From Hansfordia pulvinata (taxonomy: Eukaryota; Ascomycota; Sordariomycetes; Xylariales), in assembly GCA_006538405.1 (NCBI GenBank), contig BJKQ01000001.1, positions 2,604,001-2,668,000 of the forward strand: 64,000 bases of DNA, given 5' to 3'. Below, piece by piece: positions 47,639-58,898 of this stretch. Positions within the stretch are counted from its first letter, which is position 1; every line of letters begins with the position of its first letter. The notes beneath the pieces are model-generated. The model ran no database searches, had not been told where the DNA came from, and saw nothing but the letters and a program-made list of their open reading frames with translations. A program made the position numbers and the translations under genes.

Positions 47639-50600
47639 ATGGGCTCGAGGTTGGACAAGAACTCGCACGCCGTGCGCAAGCGCATTGAGGATCACACCTT
47701 CACCGACGAGAGAGGCGAAGAGTACGAGCCCAGTGCCTTCGGCGGCTTCCCCGACTACTTCCGCCGCAAAAAGATCAAGCTCCAGAATCTCGACTCGGAG
47801 CTGAGGGCCTCGGCCGCCGACAAGCCCCAGATCTTTGCCGGCGTCGTGGCCCATGTCACTGGCTACACCCAACCGCCTCTGCACGTGTAAGTTGCCTAGC
47901 CCTCGCGCTCCCAGCCGCAGCGTTGGCGCGGCCTCTTGTCTCTGACCGTTCCAGTCTTCACCGTGAGCTGGTTCAGCATGGCGCTGGCTTTCTACAATAC
48001 CTTGACTCCAAGACAATGGCAACCCACATAATTGCTTCTAGCCTGCCTCCAAAGAAGGCCGTCGACTTCAACAAGTACAGGATCGTGAAGCCGGCCTGGG
48101 TTACCGACTCTATTCAGGCTGGTAAGTTGCTTCCGTGGTCCGACTATCGTGTTCTCGAGGAGACACCTAGGCAAAAGACGTTGAGGTTTGACGGCACAGC
48201 CATCTCCACCCAGTCCCAGCAGTCGCCCTCGATTCGCTATCGTGAGCAGACCAACAACAGCTTCTACACCAGTCAGCTCAAGGGCTTGGCCCAGGAAATC
48301 GACTCGAAAAATTCTCAGAAGCAGCCTTCCAAGGTACCTGGACCTTCGAAGCTTGATGGTAGTTTTTGCGACGACGACATTGATGACGATACCCTCGCAG
48401 CCGAATTCGGGGTCGTGTCGCCTGATCCACCACCGCTCCCCCCTGCTGGAGCTGACTCGAAGTCGAAAATGCTGGCTGAAATGGATGCAGAAGGCGCTGC
48501 TGCAAACGTCCTGCAGATTGTGCAGCCAGATGCTCAACAAGAGGGATCACCCAAAACAGCGACAGCCCCTACTCTTTCACCCGAGGAGCTGAAAATGATG
48601 ACTTCAGAGCAACATAACGCTCTTCTACTCCAAGATCCCCGGATGAGAAAGTCCTCCACAGCAAACCCCGATTTCATTCAGCAGTATTACTCGGAGAGCC
48701 GTCTGCATCATCTATCAACCTGGAAAGCCGAGCTGAAGTCCAAGATGCAGAAACTTGCGGCTGAGAAAGGGCTACAAGGTCGCCCGCCGCCGAGAAAGCC
48801 AGGCTCTCGCCGATACATCCTCCACGTGGATTTTGACAGCTTCTTTTGCGCCGTTTCCCTCAAAAGCGCTCCTGAATTCGTGCACATACCCACCGTGGTG
48901 GCCCACGGTAATGGCACTGGGTCGGAAATCGCCAGTTGTAACTACCCCGCCCGCGAGCACGGTGTCAAGAACGGCATGTGGATGAAGCGCGCTAAAGAGC
49001 TCTATCCGGATCTGAAAGTGCTGCCATATGACTTTCCAGGCTACGAGGAGGCAAGCAAGCTCTTCTACGAATCCATCCTCGACGTCGGCGGTATCGTGCA
49101 AAGTGTCAGCATCGACGAGGCCCTCATCGACGCGACCGCCGTCATTCTTCAGGCAGTCAGCTCAGACGGGTCGGGCGTGAGCGAAGGCAGCATATGGAGA
49201 GAACAAGAAAAAGCAGATCAGATTGCCCATGACCTGCGCGAGAGGATTAAACAGAAGACGGGCTGCGCCGTATCTGTGGGTATTGGCGGCAACATCCTCC
49301 TGGCCAAGGTTGCTTTACGCAGAGGTAAACCGGCGGGCCAGCACCAGATCAAACCCGACGACGTTCATGATGTTCTCGGTGCCCTCAAAGTGGAGAGTCT
49401 GCCTGGTGTTGCATACAGCATTGCGGGTAAGCTGGAAGAAATCGGCATCAAATTCGTCAATGACATTCGACAGACGTCCAAAGAGCGTCTTATTGGCACA
49501 CTGGGGCCGAAGACTGGCGAGAAGCTTTTCGAGTACGCTCGAGGAATCGATCGATCTGAGGTGGGCGACCAGCCGATACGGAAATCTGTTTCAGCTGAGG
49601 TCAACTGGGGAATCCGCTTCATCAATCAAGAAGAAGCCGAGGAGTTCCTTCACAACCTTTGCAAAGAGCTTGAAAAGCGACTACTGCATGAATCGGTCAA
49701 GGGCAAGCAACTGACCCTCAAGGTCATGAGGCGATCTTCCGATGCGCCCCTGGATCCTCCAAAGCATTTGGGCCACGGTCCATGCGACACGTTCAACAAG
49801 AGTGTGCTATTCGGAGTAGCAACACACGACTACAAGGTTCTTGGAAAGGAGGCTGTCTCCATTCTGCGATCGTACAGGTTCAGCCCCGGCGATCTCCGTG
49901 GCTTGGGTGTGCAACTTACCAAGCTCGAACCCATCAAGATATCCACTTTCGGGCCAGATGGCAGCCAGAAGAGACTGAGCTTTGGCGCATTCAAGGGGCC
50001 CAACTCTGCCAAAAAGACCGCCCAAGATCCCATTCAGGAAGCCAGTACGACTGCGACCTCCAGTCCGACTCCTGGGCGACCCAAACATGAGGATCCCATT
50101 ACAGAAGATCCCTTGACCCCTCGTAAGCCGAGACATAGCATGGGCCACCCGGCTCTAGCTCTGGCCAAAGCCAACGAGAAAGATGCCCAGGCCAACACAC
50201 CCTTGAATGTGGCAGGCACACAGTTTGTGATGCCCTCGAACCCCGATCCCAGCGTATTAGCGGAACTTCCGCAGGATATTCGCAGTCGGCTGATGAATCA
50301 GGGCCAGCGACGTGCGGTGACTGAAACTCGAGGCGACGAGCAAGCCAATAGGTCAAGAGCACAAAGCCCTGCTCTGGCAAATGAGATACCTCCCGAATTC
50401 GATCCAGAAGTTTTCAACGCCTTGCCCGAAGATATGAAAGCAGAGGTTCTGGCCAGCCACCGACCGCGGCCGCCTGCACGGCAGGCAGTCTTACCACAGT
50501 CGCCACGAAAGGACCGTCAGATTCAGCATATGAAGAAGACAACACCCACGAAGCGCCGGGTGCCCAATCTCTTCATGAGAGGCCGTGAGCGGCAGGCTGA

Positions 50601-51264
50601 TGCGCATGCCAAGGTGGTGCAAACGAACTTGTTTGCGGCACGGCGAGCAGGTTCCGAAGATGTTGCTGCCGCTGCCCTGCAGCAACAAGAGGACATTGAA
50701 GAGTTAGATCCGACTTTTCTGGCCGAGTTGCCCGAAGATGTGCGCAAGGAGGTGGTTGCTGACCACCGGAGGCGACGTGCTCAGAAATCCGGCCTCGACA
50801 TCAAGCTCAACAACAATCAGTCGCGTCGCAATATCAACAATGCCGACGCTGAGGAGGGCCACGGAGGCCAGGCTCGACTAACATTCCCAGGGCCTCCCGC
50901 CAAGGCGTCATTCACAAGTGGCGGGCTGTCATCGCTGGCCCAGGTGCGCGACATGTTAAGGGTATGGCATCGCGAGACGGTGGGTGAAGGAGGGCCACAC
51001 CGCGACGACGTCGACGTGTTCTTGCGCTACGTCGAAAGGGTCGTCATCGAGGAGCGCGACATGGATAAGGCAGCTAAGCTGGCGCGCTGGCTCGACTACC
51101 TCGTGGAGGAAGACGATGATGGGAGCGTCGACCAGGCTGCTACCACCCTAGCGAACACGGTGACTGTCGGGAGGGAAGCATGGCGCGCCGTTGTCGCGGA
51201 TGTCAAGAATGTGGTGCAAGCCGCCGTCAAAAAAAGAGGCCTCGGGACGCTGGACCTTGGATGA
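47639..51264 (+). CDS. rev1: Translesion DNA polymerase/deoxycytidyl transferase REV1
   Basis: Two exons, 47639-47886 and 47955-51264; 1185 aa. Rev1 inserts dCMP opposite abasic sites and damaged G, and scaffolds translesion synthesis. Seen in order: an N-terminal conserved segment (GGFPDYFRRKKIKLQNLD); a BRCT domain, residues ~65-150 (GVVAHVTGYTQPP...LHRELVQHGAGF...KPAWVTDSI); the Y-family catalytic core with HVDFDSFFCAVSL (Asp375, Asp377) and SVSIDEALID (Asp470, Glu471); a little-finger domain; three ubiquitin-binding motifs around residues 845, 897 and 998 (each with an LPxD/ED core, e.g. FNALPEDMKAEVL); and a C-terminal Rev7/polymerase-interaction domain (SLAQVRDMLRVWH). Human REV1 has two ubiquitin-binding motifs; the first of the three here is the weakest match. 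No frameshift. Confidence 0.97.
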
Positions 51265-52903
51265 ATGCACATGACGTCTTCGGAATATTATCCTCCGGGT
51301 GGTCAGTACATCGTGCACCGTCGGCTTGAGCTCAAATCCCGTCTTCATGCTGCCTTCAACCGTGCTCGCGTGTAACGTCCGCGACCCGAAGCTGCGATTT
51401 AAGACCAATATACCGCCCTGTCTGATATCAATAATTCTGTTCACTGTGGCTGCCCCTGACTAGCAGCGGGCAATGTCTCAGCCCCGGAGGGCGCAGTGCC
51501 CTTGGCCAGCGGTCGAAGCCAAGCGGGCCAGTCGACTTCCTCATGCAGGGCTCCGCCAGACCGATCCGAACTGGTTTGCATCGTCGATAATGCCATCTGC
51601 CCACGCCCATGAGCCTGGTACGCTTACGAGTCCAGCGCCACATGCAAGACAGGGTATGGGAGCATCACCTTCTCTTCTCTTCCCTTCCACAGACGATGGC
51701 GCGCTACTGTAGGTACCCGCGCTGGTCGGGTCCGCCTGCACTACGGAATCTCCATTAGACCAGTACACACCTCGCGATCGCGCGCGCAGGACATCATGGC
51801 AGACGCAGGTTGAAGCAAGAAGAATCTGACGCACCGCGCGAGCGAATGCAGAAAGCGAAGATACAGAACGTTTCTGTTCGCATCCCCAGCGCAGTACGAG
51901 TGTATGCGTCCTGCGGGCGTGTGATCGCACCGCCAGAGTACACAAGGGGCAAAAGGTAGGCGGCCGCAAAACCACGTGTTAAAGATGACATTCTCAGTCA
52001 CGAAGAAGCCGCAAGATGCGCCAGGAGCAAAGATCGACTAACCTGGATGGACAGCCCATGGGTTTCCCCTCTATCCCTCTGCCCTCGCTCCCCGCGTCCT
52101 GCCCTGCCCTCAGGTCCCGGCTCCCTGGCGTGGCGCCCTGGTTCCGCCGGGCCCAAGCTGCCGCAAGAGACTGCAGCAACTCTTCTCATCCCCTTTACTT
52201 GCAGAGGGGTTTGGGTGGGGGGGTTCGATAGTCGAAATTACACATGCCCGCCATGCCCTCTGATCCCCGGAGGGAAGTATAGGGCGCCCGTGTCCCTTCA
52301 CTGGGCGCCCGCGCGGTGAGCCAGCGCACAAGAGGGAGAAGGCATGCCGCCGGCAATAGACGCCGCTTTGCTTCGCTTCCCTCTCCACATGTGCCTCAGT
52401 CTCTCGCGAATGGATGTTCAATGTATGTGCCCTTTCATGCCGCCCAGCCAGAATCGTGGAGAGCTAGGGATCCGAGGGAAGGGGAGGCCTCGACGAGGGA
52501 CGAGATTGGGTTATTTGTACCACCGACCTCGCTCGCCCTCCAGGACAGATTCGAAGGCACATCAAGCAACTCTCCTTTCCCTTGACTGCTCCCCTGGCAT
52601 CTTTTGCAAGTATTCACATTATATCACTCCGCTCCGACAGCTACTTTACTACACGTTCCTTCTGCTCTCCGCATTCCATCACAAGAAAATTCTCTTAGCA
52701 GTATATTCTGACAACTAGATATATACTTGTATATCTCTACAACCCGACCTCTCCGTCTGGTCCCTCTATAGTTTACCACCGTCTACACAACAGAACAACA
52801 GGTCTAGTGTCTAGATCAAGTCGAGGAGCGCACGCTTGCTTGTCGCCAGCAGCAAAATCCAAAAAGTCCACCAAGACGCAAGTTTCAGACCCCACCAGCC
52901 AAA
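51265..52903. other. Intergenic between REV1 and a surface-protein gene
   Basis: 3' flank of REV1, then promoter of the cysteine-rich protein. The last 300 bases are A/T-richer, with a TATA-like stretch ATATATACTTGTATAT at about 52718-52733, roughly 180 bases before the start codon. No gene is supported in between. Confidence 0.55.
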
Positions 52904-53791
52904 ATGCGAGGAATCAACGCCGCTTTGACGCTTCTCTGGTCCTGCGGCCTCGTGGTGCAGGCAGCCCAGCAGGAGGGTTATCTCCCGGCGGTCCGTCGCA
53001 AGAGAGACGTCATGTCCTGCGAGCAGACGTATGGGCCTGGTTCTCAGCGCTGCGGTGGCCAGGAGAGCACGTTCTGCTTCAAGCCCAACGACGGTCAGGT
53101 AAGCAGTGAACAGCGCCCTTGACACGACAATTTTTCGCGCGATCATGATTGCTGACCAAGGGCCAACTCAGACTTGCTGCTCCGCCGACAGCGGATACTG
53201 TGACAAGGGCACGTACTGCGCGCCCGTGCCTGGATACTGCTGTCTTGAGGTAGGCGACCACTCGAAACCACTGACAAGCGTATTGAGAATCATGGCTGAC
53301 AATCGAGACAGGGCGAGGATCTCGAGACGTGTGCTCATAACGCCGGCTTCACTCTTCCAAGCTCGGCGGCTGCGAGCCGTCCGCTGCCGGTTCCCACAGC
53401 ATCGTACCCTGCCAACAATGCCCCCGCCATCATCAGCGGAAGACCCCCGTCTGTGACGCCTTTCATCGTGGCGTCCTCGACCCCGGCGCCTTCGGTCCCT
53501 GCACCTTCCCCAGTTGCCGTGTCGACGGTGACTGAGTATGCATCCACTTGTGTTCAGGCGGCTTCTTCGCACATCAGCAGCATGCCCATGCCGGTGCCTA
53601 CTCCCAAGCAATACCCGGTCCCGAAGCCGTACACGCCGGCGGCCTCGGCCCCAGTGCCGCAGAACTCGACGAGCCCTCATATCGTAAAGATCTCAGGTTC
53701 CGGCAAGTTGGACGCATCGCTGCTTGGCGCGGTGATCTCCACGGCGTTTGCTGGCTTCGCGGCGCTTGTCGTCATGTTCCGCTTGCGTTAG
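52904..53791 (+). CDS. Secreted cysteine-rich protein with C-terminal anchor segment
   Basis: Exons 52904-53098, 53172-53249 and 53312-53791; 250 aa. A signal peptide (MRGINAALTLLWSCGLVVQA) is followed by a dibasic RRKRD site suitable for Kex2-type cleavage, then a compact cysteine-rich region of ~70 residues (CEQTYG, QRCGG, TFCFK, TCCSADSGYC, GTYCAP, GYCCLEGEDLETC). A long Pro/Ser/Thr-rich stretch follows, likely O-glycosylated, and the protein ends in a ~20-residue hydrophobic segment (LLGAVISTAFAGFAALVVMF) plus RLR. This is the layout of fungal wall or plasma-membrane proteins, either GPI-modified or single-pass. I do not recognise a named family. All three exons fit in phase, each intron being 60-75 nt. 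Confidence 0.8.
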
Positions 53792-53993
53792 GGGCCGTGA
53801 CTGGAGGATGTAGCATCAGCGGCAGCGTGTCCGCGGTGCTGCCATTGGACAAGGGGGGCTCCGCCAGAAAATCGAAGGCTGAGCTGGAATCAGCCGTGCG
53901 GCGGCACATATGGTGCAGCGTTGTGTGAGGCTGTCTGAAGCGGTTATGAGTAGGGATATGGTTCGTGATTTGTTTGGAATAACGATTGTTTGT

Positions 53994-55694
53994 TCAGTAT
54001 GCCGGGCAGCCTTGCTGGGCACGTTGGAAAGCACCGGAGAAGAACTGTTGCATGGCGACGTAATGATATAGTATACCACCAAGGACAGCAATCTGGAGTT
54101 CAATGTTAGTTGCGCCGAGAGAAAAAAAGGCCACTCGGATAGACTGTGATCCCACTTACATGCCAAAGGTTGTGGGCATTACCGAAGTAATCAAATGCCC
54201 CAGGGTACCAGCGCTCGGGCACCTTACTAGCGTAGATGACAGCACCAACAACATAGACGGAAAGAGACTTCATCAGGTTAGAGTCGCAGTAGAAATCAAG
54301 AGCCCACGCCGCCCCGCGCGTGTAGATGACTTGGAAAATGGGCATGAAACCAGTGGCACCCAGTCCGATAAAGAAGGCAACGCGAAGCCAGGCCATGTCG
54401 GCTCGGTTGAATGTCGGGTGCCAAGGCATGATTACTCCGGCAATTCCCAGAATGGCGGTGGCCGAGATGTAGGACCATCGACTGATGGGCTCGCAGTAGA
54501 AAACAGTGTACTCGACGGAGATGATAGAAGCGGCAATTAGCAGGGAAATGCCAGTGTAGTCGACGCAAGCAAAACATTCCATGAGGTCTTGGTCGGCAAC
54601 GCAGTTCATAGTGTGCCATACGGTACTGCAGACCAGACACTTGGAGGCGGCGAAAAGAAAGACAGCGGCAATGAACATGTCGGTGTTGGTGTAGAGAGCG
54701 AAATTGGCCGAGGTCGGGTAATAGTAGAAAGAGATGGCGAGGATAATAAGAAGCCCAATGGCGTGGGACCAGATATTGACGGTCTCGTTCGAAATGTTGA
54801 ACATGGACCGGACGCAGCCCAGCTTGGACTCCGAGAAGCGATAGCCCTTGAGGATGTGGGGGTTGACTCTCCACGGCACGGGCAGTTCTTCGTACGTGAG
54901 ATGGCCGCGCTCACGGGCCTTGGTCAAGGCGTACTGGATGTTGGACTCGAGGGCCTCCTTTGCGCGCTTGGCGCGGGCGATACCGTCGTCCACAACGCCA
55001 CGAGCACGTTCAAGCCCCTCATCAACGACTCGACGGCCCTCATCCATGAGGGACTCGGCGGCGCCCGTGGCGTTGGCGTAGCTCTGGTCACGCATCTTGA
55101 GGGCGCGGGTCTCGAAGTCGTTGAGCATGGTGTCGAGGATGTCGATGCCGACACGGGCCTTCTCGTTCATAGACTCAGCGGCGGCCAGGGCGTCATGGTA
55201 GCGGGCGTCGAGGGTCTCAACCATGATCTGAAGGCGCCGGCGGCCGGCGCCGATTACTTCGCCAGAGACCTGGGAGCATCGTTCGCGGACAGCCTGGAGG
55301 GTGTCGAAAGTTCTGGAAATGCGGGCGTCGAGGGTGACCTCGCCGTAGTTTTCGAGGTATTCGAGACGGCGCTCGAGCTCCGTAAGGAACAGGTCGACCT
55401 GCGCGGCGCGGTGTTAGTAAAGGGTGCTGGGCGGTGCTGGCAGTGTGGCTAGATCGGGCATACCTTGAGTAGAAGTCCCTCTTCGCCGTCCATAATGTGG
55501 TTCACGAGCGACTTGCGCCGGCGGGGAATGAAGAAGGAATGTCTCCGACGCTGGCGGGGTAGCGAGTCGGCAGCATGAACGTCGGTTGCGGAAGACTGGC
55601 CCTCGGCAGGGGAGACGAAGTCGTGGTCGTGACCGCGGGCCAGCTCATGTTCGTGCTCGTGCGAGCTGAGGGCGAAAGAGGACGTGCAGGACAT
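53994..55694 (-). CDS. PAQR/hemolysin-III family membrane receptor (Izh3-like)
   Basis: Exons 55694-55464, 55398-54160 and 54092-53994; 522 aa. The C-terminal ~300 residues form the seven-helix AdipoR/Izh domain with its zinc-site motifs: SNETVNIWSHAIG, the Ser-x3-His in CSTVWHTMN, and HNLWHIAVLGGILYHYVAMQ in the last helix, whose His pair is split by the last intron. In yeast, Izh proteins affect zinc and sterol homeostasis; animal relatives are adiponectin receptors with ceramidase activity. The N-terminal ~200 residues are soluble: a His/Glu-rich start (SHEHEHELARGHDHD), a basic RRRHSFFIPRRRK patch and a helical, coiled-coil-like region (VDLFLTELERRLEYLE...). That long extension is like Izh3. 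Its 3' end converges on the surface-protein gene, 202 bp apart. Confidence 0.92.
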
Positions 55695-58600
55695 ATCGGA
55701 GGCGGGTGTATCACCTCGGCATAAGCCAGGCGAAGTGCGGGCGCGGGCGGAAACCAGAATTCGGAGGGATGGGGGTTCTCGGAGCGTAAGACGGAAGACG
55801 AGAGAGGGGCGTCAAGGTGGTATTGGCTAGGCTGGATCTGCTGGGCGTCGACAGGGTAGGTGGCAATTGGAGAGAAGCAAGCAAGGAGCGTATGCACGGC
55901 GTGGGTATGCACCGGCGGCGGGTGGTGGAGGTATTGGCGGTGGTTGTGGTGGTGGTTATGGTGGTGGCGGTGTTGGTGATGATGGTTGGAGAATATGGGA
56001 CGACGGTACCTCGGGCGCTTGTGACCGTGGAAAGCACTGATGAAAGGCCAAGACCCAATATCCAATGGTGGTGGTGGGTGGGGCCCGCGCTACGAGGAAT
56101 CTTCGGAAAAGCGCAGCCAGCGGAAATTTCGGACCCTGGCGCGTCTGTACGAGTACCTAAATCATACGTCCGGCCTGGAATATCGGGGAAAGAGCGCCGG
56201 TAATAAAGGGCCGGTGGCAAGAGCGGCGCGGCAACGGCGACAGGCGTGGCGGCCAGACACAGCAACCACGACCCACGGACGGACGCGACGAAAACCGGGG
56301 AAGGCGCCCCAGGGCTGTGTGTGGCTGTTGGGCCGGGGCACGGGGGAAGCACGGGAAGGCACGAATAGCGTGGAAGGTCCGGACCACGCCTGCAGTTGCC
56401 GTGTGCACGAGGGCGCCTCTGCTCTTGTCAGTGGCTGTTTTTCCATCGGCGTCAATGTCAGATCCATCCATACCTGAAGACGCCAGGGCTAATGTTCCAG
56501 GTTTCCAAATGTACGGAGTACTCGTGCCTTCAGTGCTGGTTGATTTACTTTATTCTCAACATATCTCAGATGATGTGAGCTGAGCAGGTGCGACCGGCGA
56601 TTTGTCTACTCGTAATTTCTTACTCCTTTTTCTGACCTCATCATGCTGCTCTTTCCCGATGTCCTGGTGTCTCGGCAGCAACGGCAGGAGTCGCCGGACA
56701 CTCGAGCATCTAACAATATTCCATACTCCGTACGAGTAGACTCCAGCTCGTGCTCGTGCTGAATGGGTGCTCCTCAACTTGTGAGCCGCGTGATGCTCCC
56801 AGAAAGAAGGACGACTGCCCTCTTCTCCGTCCACACCTGCTCGTCTCTTATGGCCCAACTACCCAACTAAATCCCCTCCCGTCCGTCAACACAGCCGAGT
56901 CCTCAGCTCTTGGCTTCTCGACCCGTCTCGCATTGTCTCGCCTCGCAGCAACAGAGGAACCCACCCGCTGGTCGCCCGCCGACAACGAACAACTGCAAAA
57001 CAGTGGCCCGCTGGCCCAAGACAGACAGCCCAGCACCCGCAACCCCCCACGGGCGGGAGATTTGATGGCCAATTGATCGCCGCGCCCCGGGATCGTCGCC
57101 CATGATTCTGTGGGTCTGTCAGACGGCGAGGCGGAAAAGGCGCATGCGCTGCCACATCCTGGTGTGCTGGAACGCACGTCCGCCCATCGTCTGCATCCTT
57201 TGCGTCGGCAGGGTCTAGCAAGGGAGCTTCGTTTTTCCTTTTTTTGGGCCGCCCGACCTGCTGACCCAGACTTTTTTCTCGGTCCTTCACATGACTGCCG
57301 CTCGGCTCCATCAAAGTCCTTCCTCCTCAACCGGCCAAATCCCCGTTATACAAAACTCAACCGACAGAGACAGTTCAAGGTCAGACAGAGCTGAGCAGGC
57401 TCGGTACAAGGCCTGATCCTGTCGACCTCATCTACGAGTGCATGTTCGCGCATATGTGCAAGCACAGTCCGAGTCAAGCGAAAGCCGGAAAACAGGCGTA
57501 CGATCACAAGCAGTAAAGCGACGACAACGGCCAGGTTCTTACGAGTAGTAGGCGGTCAATAAGGGGCGGCTCGCTAGGCCCGCAACGCTCGTTCTCGAGG
57601 CCAGCCGGGCGTGCCGAGACGCGGCGCGGCGGTCGATAGCCGGGCGGGTGCCAACAAATCACTGCCAGGCATGCGAGGTCCAGCTGCATTCTGGGGCCCT
57701 ACCGAGCAGGGTGGTAGGGTCCCTCCTCTCACCCCACCCACCGCCTGCGGAGTGGCCCGGCCTCTAGTCCGTATCTTACTCGTTCCTGGCACCCTGCTGG
57801 TCGCTGAAGATGCAAGCACGGGTGTCCGTGCTTGGCCGCTGGCAAGGTTGGGGCCTTTTCGGGCGTGCGCCGACTCAACGTGGGGTGAGCTGACTCTCGA
57901 CTTTTCTCAGATGGACCACTGCTTACTCCGTATCCGTGCTCCGCGGTTCTCTGTTGAACACCCGATAACGACCCCCAGCACTCAGCAGTGCAATGCGGCT
58001 TCACCTATGACGTGTGTCGCTGCCATAGGTGTGCGACCCTTGATTGATATATTTACTCTATCCGCAGCATCATCTCATCCATTCTCAACTCCTCGTCTCA
58101 TCTGATTTCATATTACCGCATAAAGAACAACACCTGAAGTCGACCCACTCACTGATAAGCCAGCACCACCTACTGATCACGCCGCTGACAAGCATCCCCT
58201 TTGCTTGACAACCATGTCCGGGGTCGCCTCAAGTTGTCGCTGCCCAAAAACATGGGCCTTGCAGAAACAATATGAAGGTTGTGTTTGTTTTTCTTCTTGG
58301 CCACTTAGTTGGCATTGATCTACTTGCATACTTGTACGACCTGGCAGTAGACATTCAAATCCGTGGCAAAGATCGTAGGGCGAGGCTTCTCGCGATGCCA
58401 ACCCGTTGTGAAAGCAGAATACGTCCACGCATGCGATTTTGGTCTTACGAGGATGTTTCGCACGACAAGAAGCGATAACTACAAGATTGATTCTGCGTAA
58501 CCCACGGTCTTTCCGACACCGCGCAGCTCGAATCCCCTACTGCGCCGCAGCGTGATCAATTCCCCCCCACGATCACATGCCAATCTGCCCTCGTCAAAGC

Positions 58601-58898
58601 ACCTGACGTCAGAATCAACGAATGCATTGTCAGCGTATCGCCGATGTGTGTATACTTGGCTATCCTTATAATGCATACAGGAGTGCATATCTGCGCGACA
58701 GAAAGACGCCAGATAATCCAGTAAGAACCAATGGGACCATTTCGGAATTCTGTCGACAGGTCTACTTCTAGTCTGTCCTGGTTCAAAGGCTCTCGCGTTG
58801 GCAAAACATTTCAAGTTCGACTCAATTCACGGTTACGCATTCATCACAATTGAGAGCCGTTCTTGTTAGGACATGCAAGGTGTCGTGTTCCCAGACTC
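55695..58898. other. Intergenic, 3.2 kb upstream of the PAQR gene
   Basis: Promoter region of the PAQR gene and 3' flank of the Clr5/ankyrin gene. A GGTGGT/GGTTAT-rich stretch at about 55912-55985 creates a spurious His-rich frame on the minus strand. TACGAGTA motifs occur at 56150, 56730 and 57540. A 68-codon frame at 58272 with a hydrophobic start is not convincing. No gene is assigned. Confidence 0.5.

Noticed and set aside
55711..56352. His-rich frames on the minus strand (runs of HH/NH)
   Set aside because: Created by a GGTGGT/GGTTAT simple-sequence stretch around 55912-55985, not by a gene.
58272..58478. A 68-codon plus-strand frame with a hydrophobic N terminus
   Set aside because: Could pass for a small secreted or membrane protein, but it has no cysteine pattern, no splice sites and no family resemblance; too weak to list as a gene.
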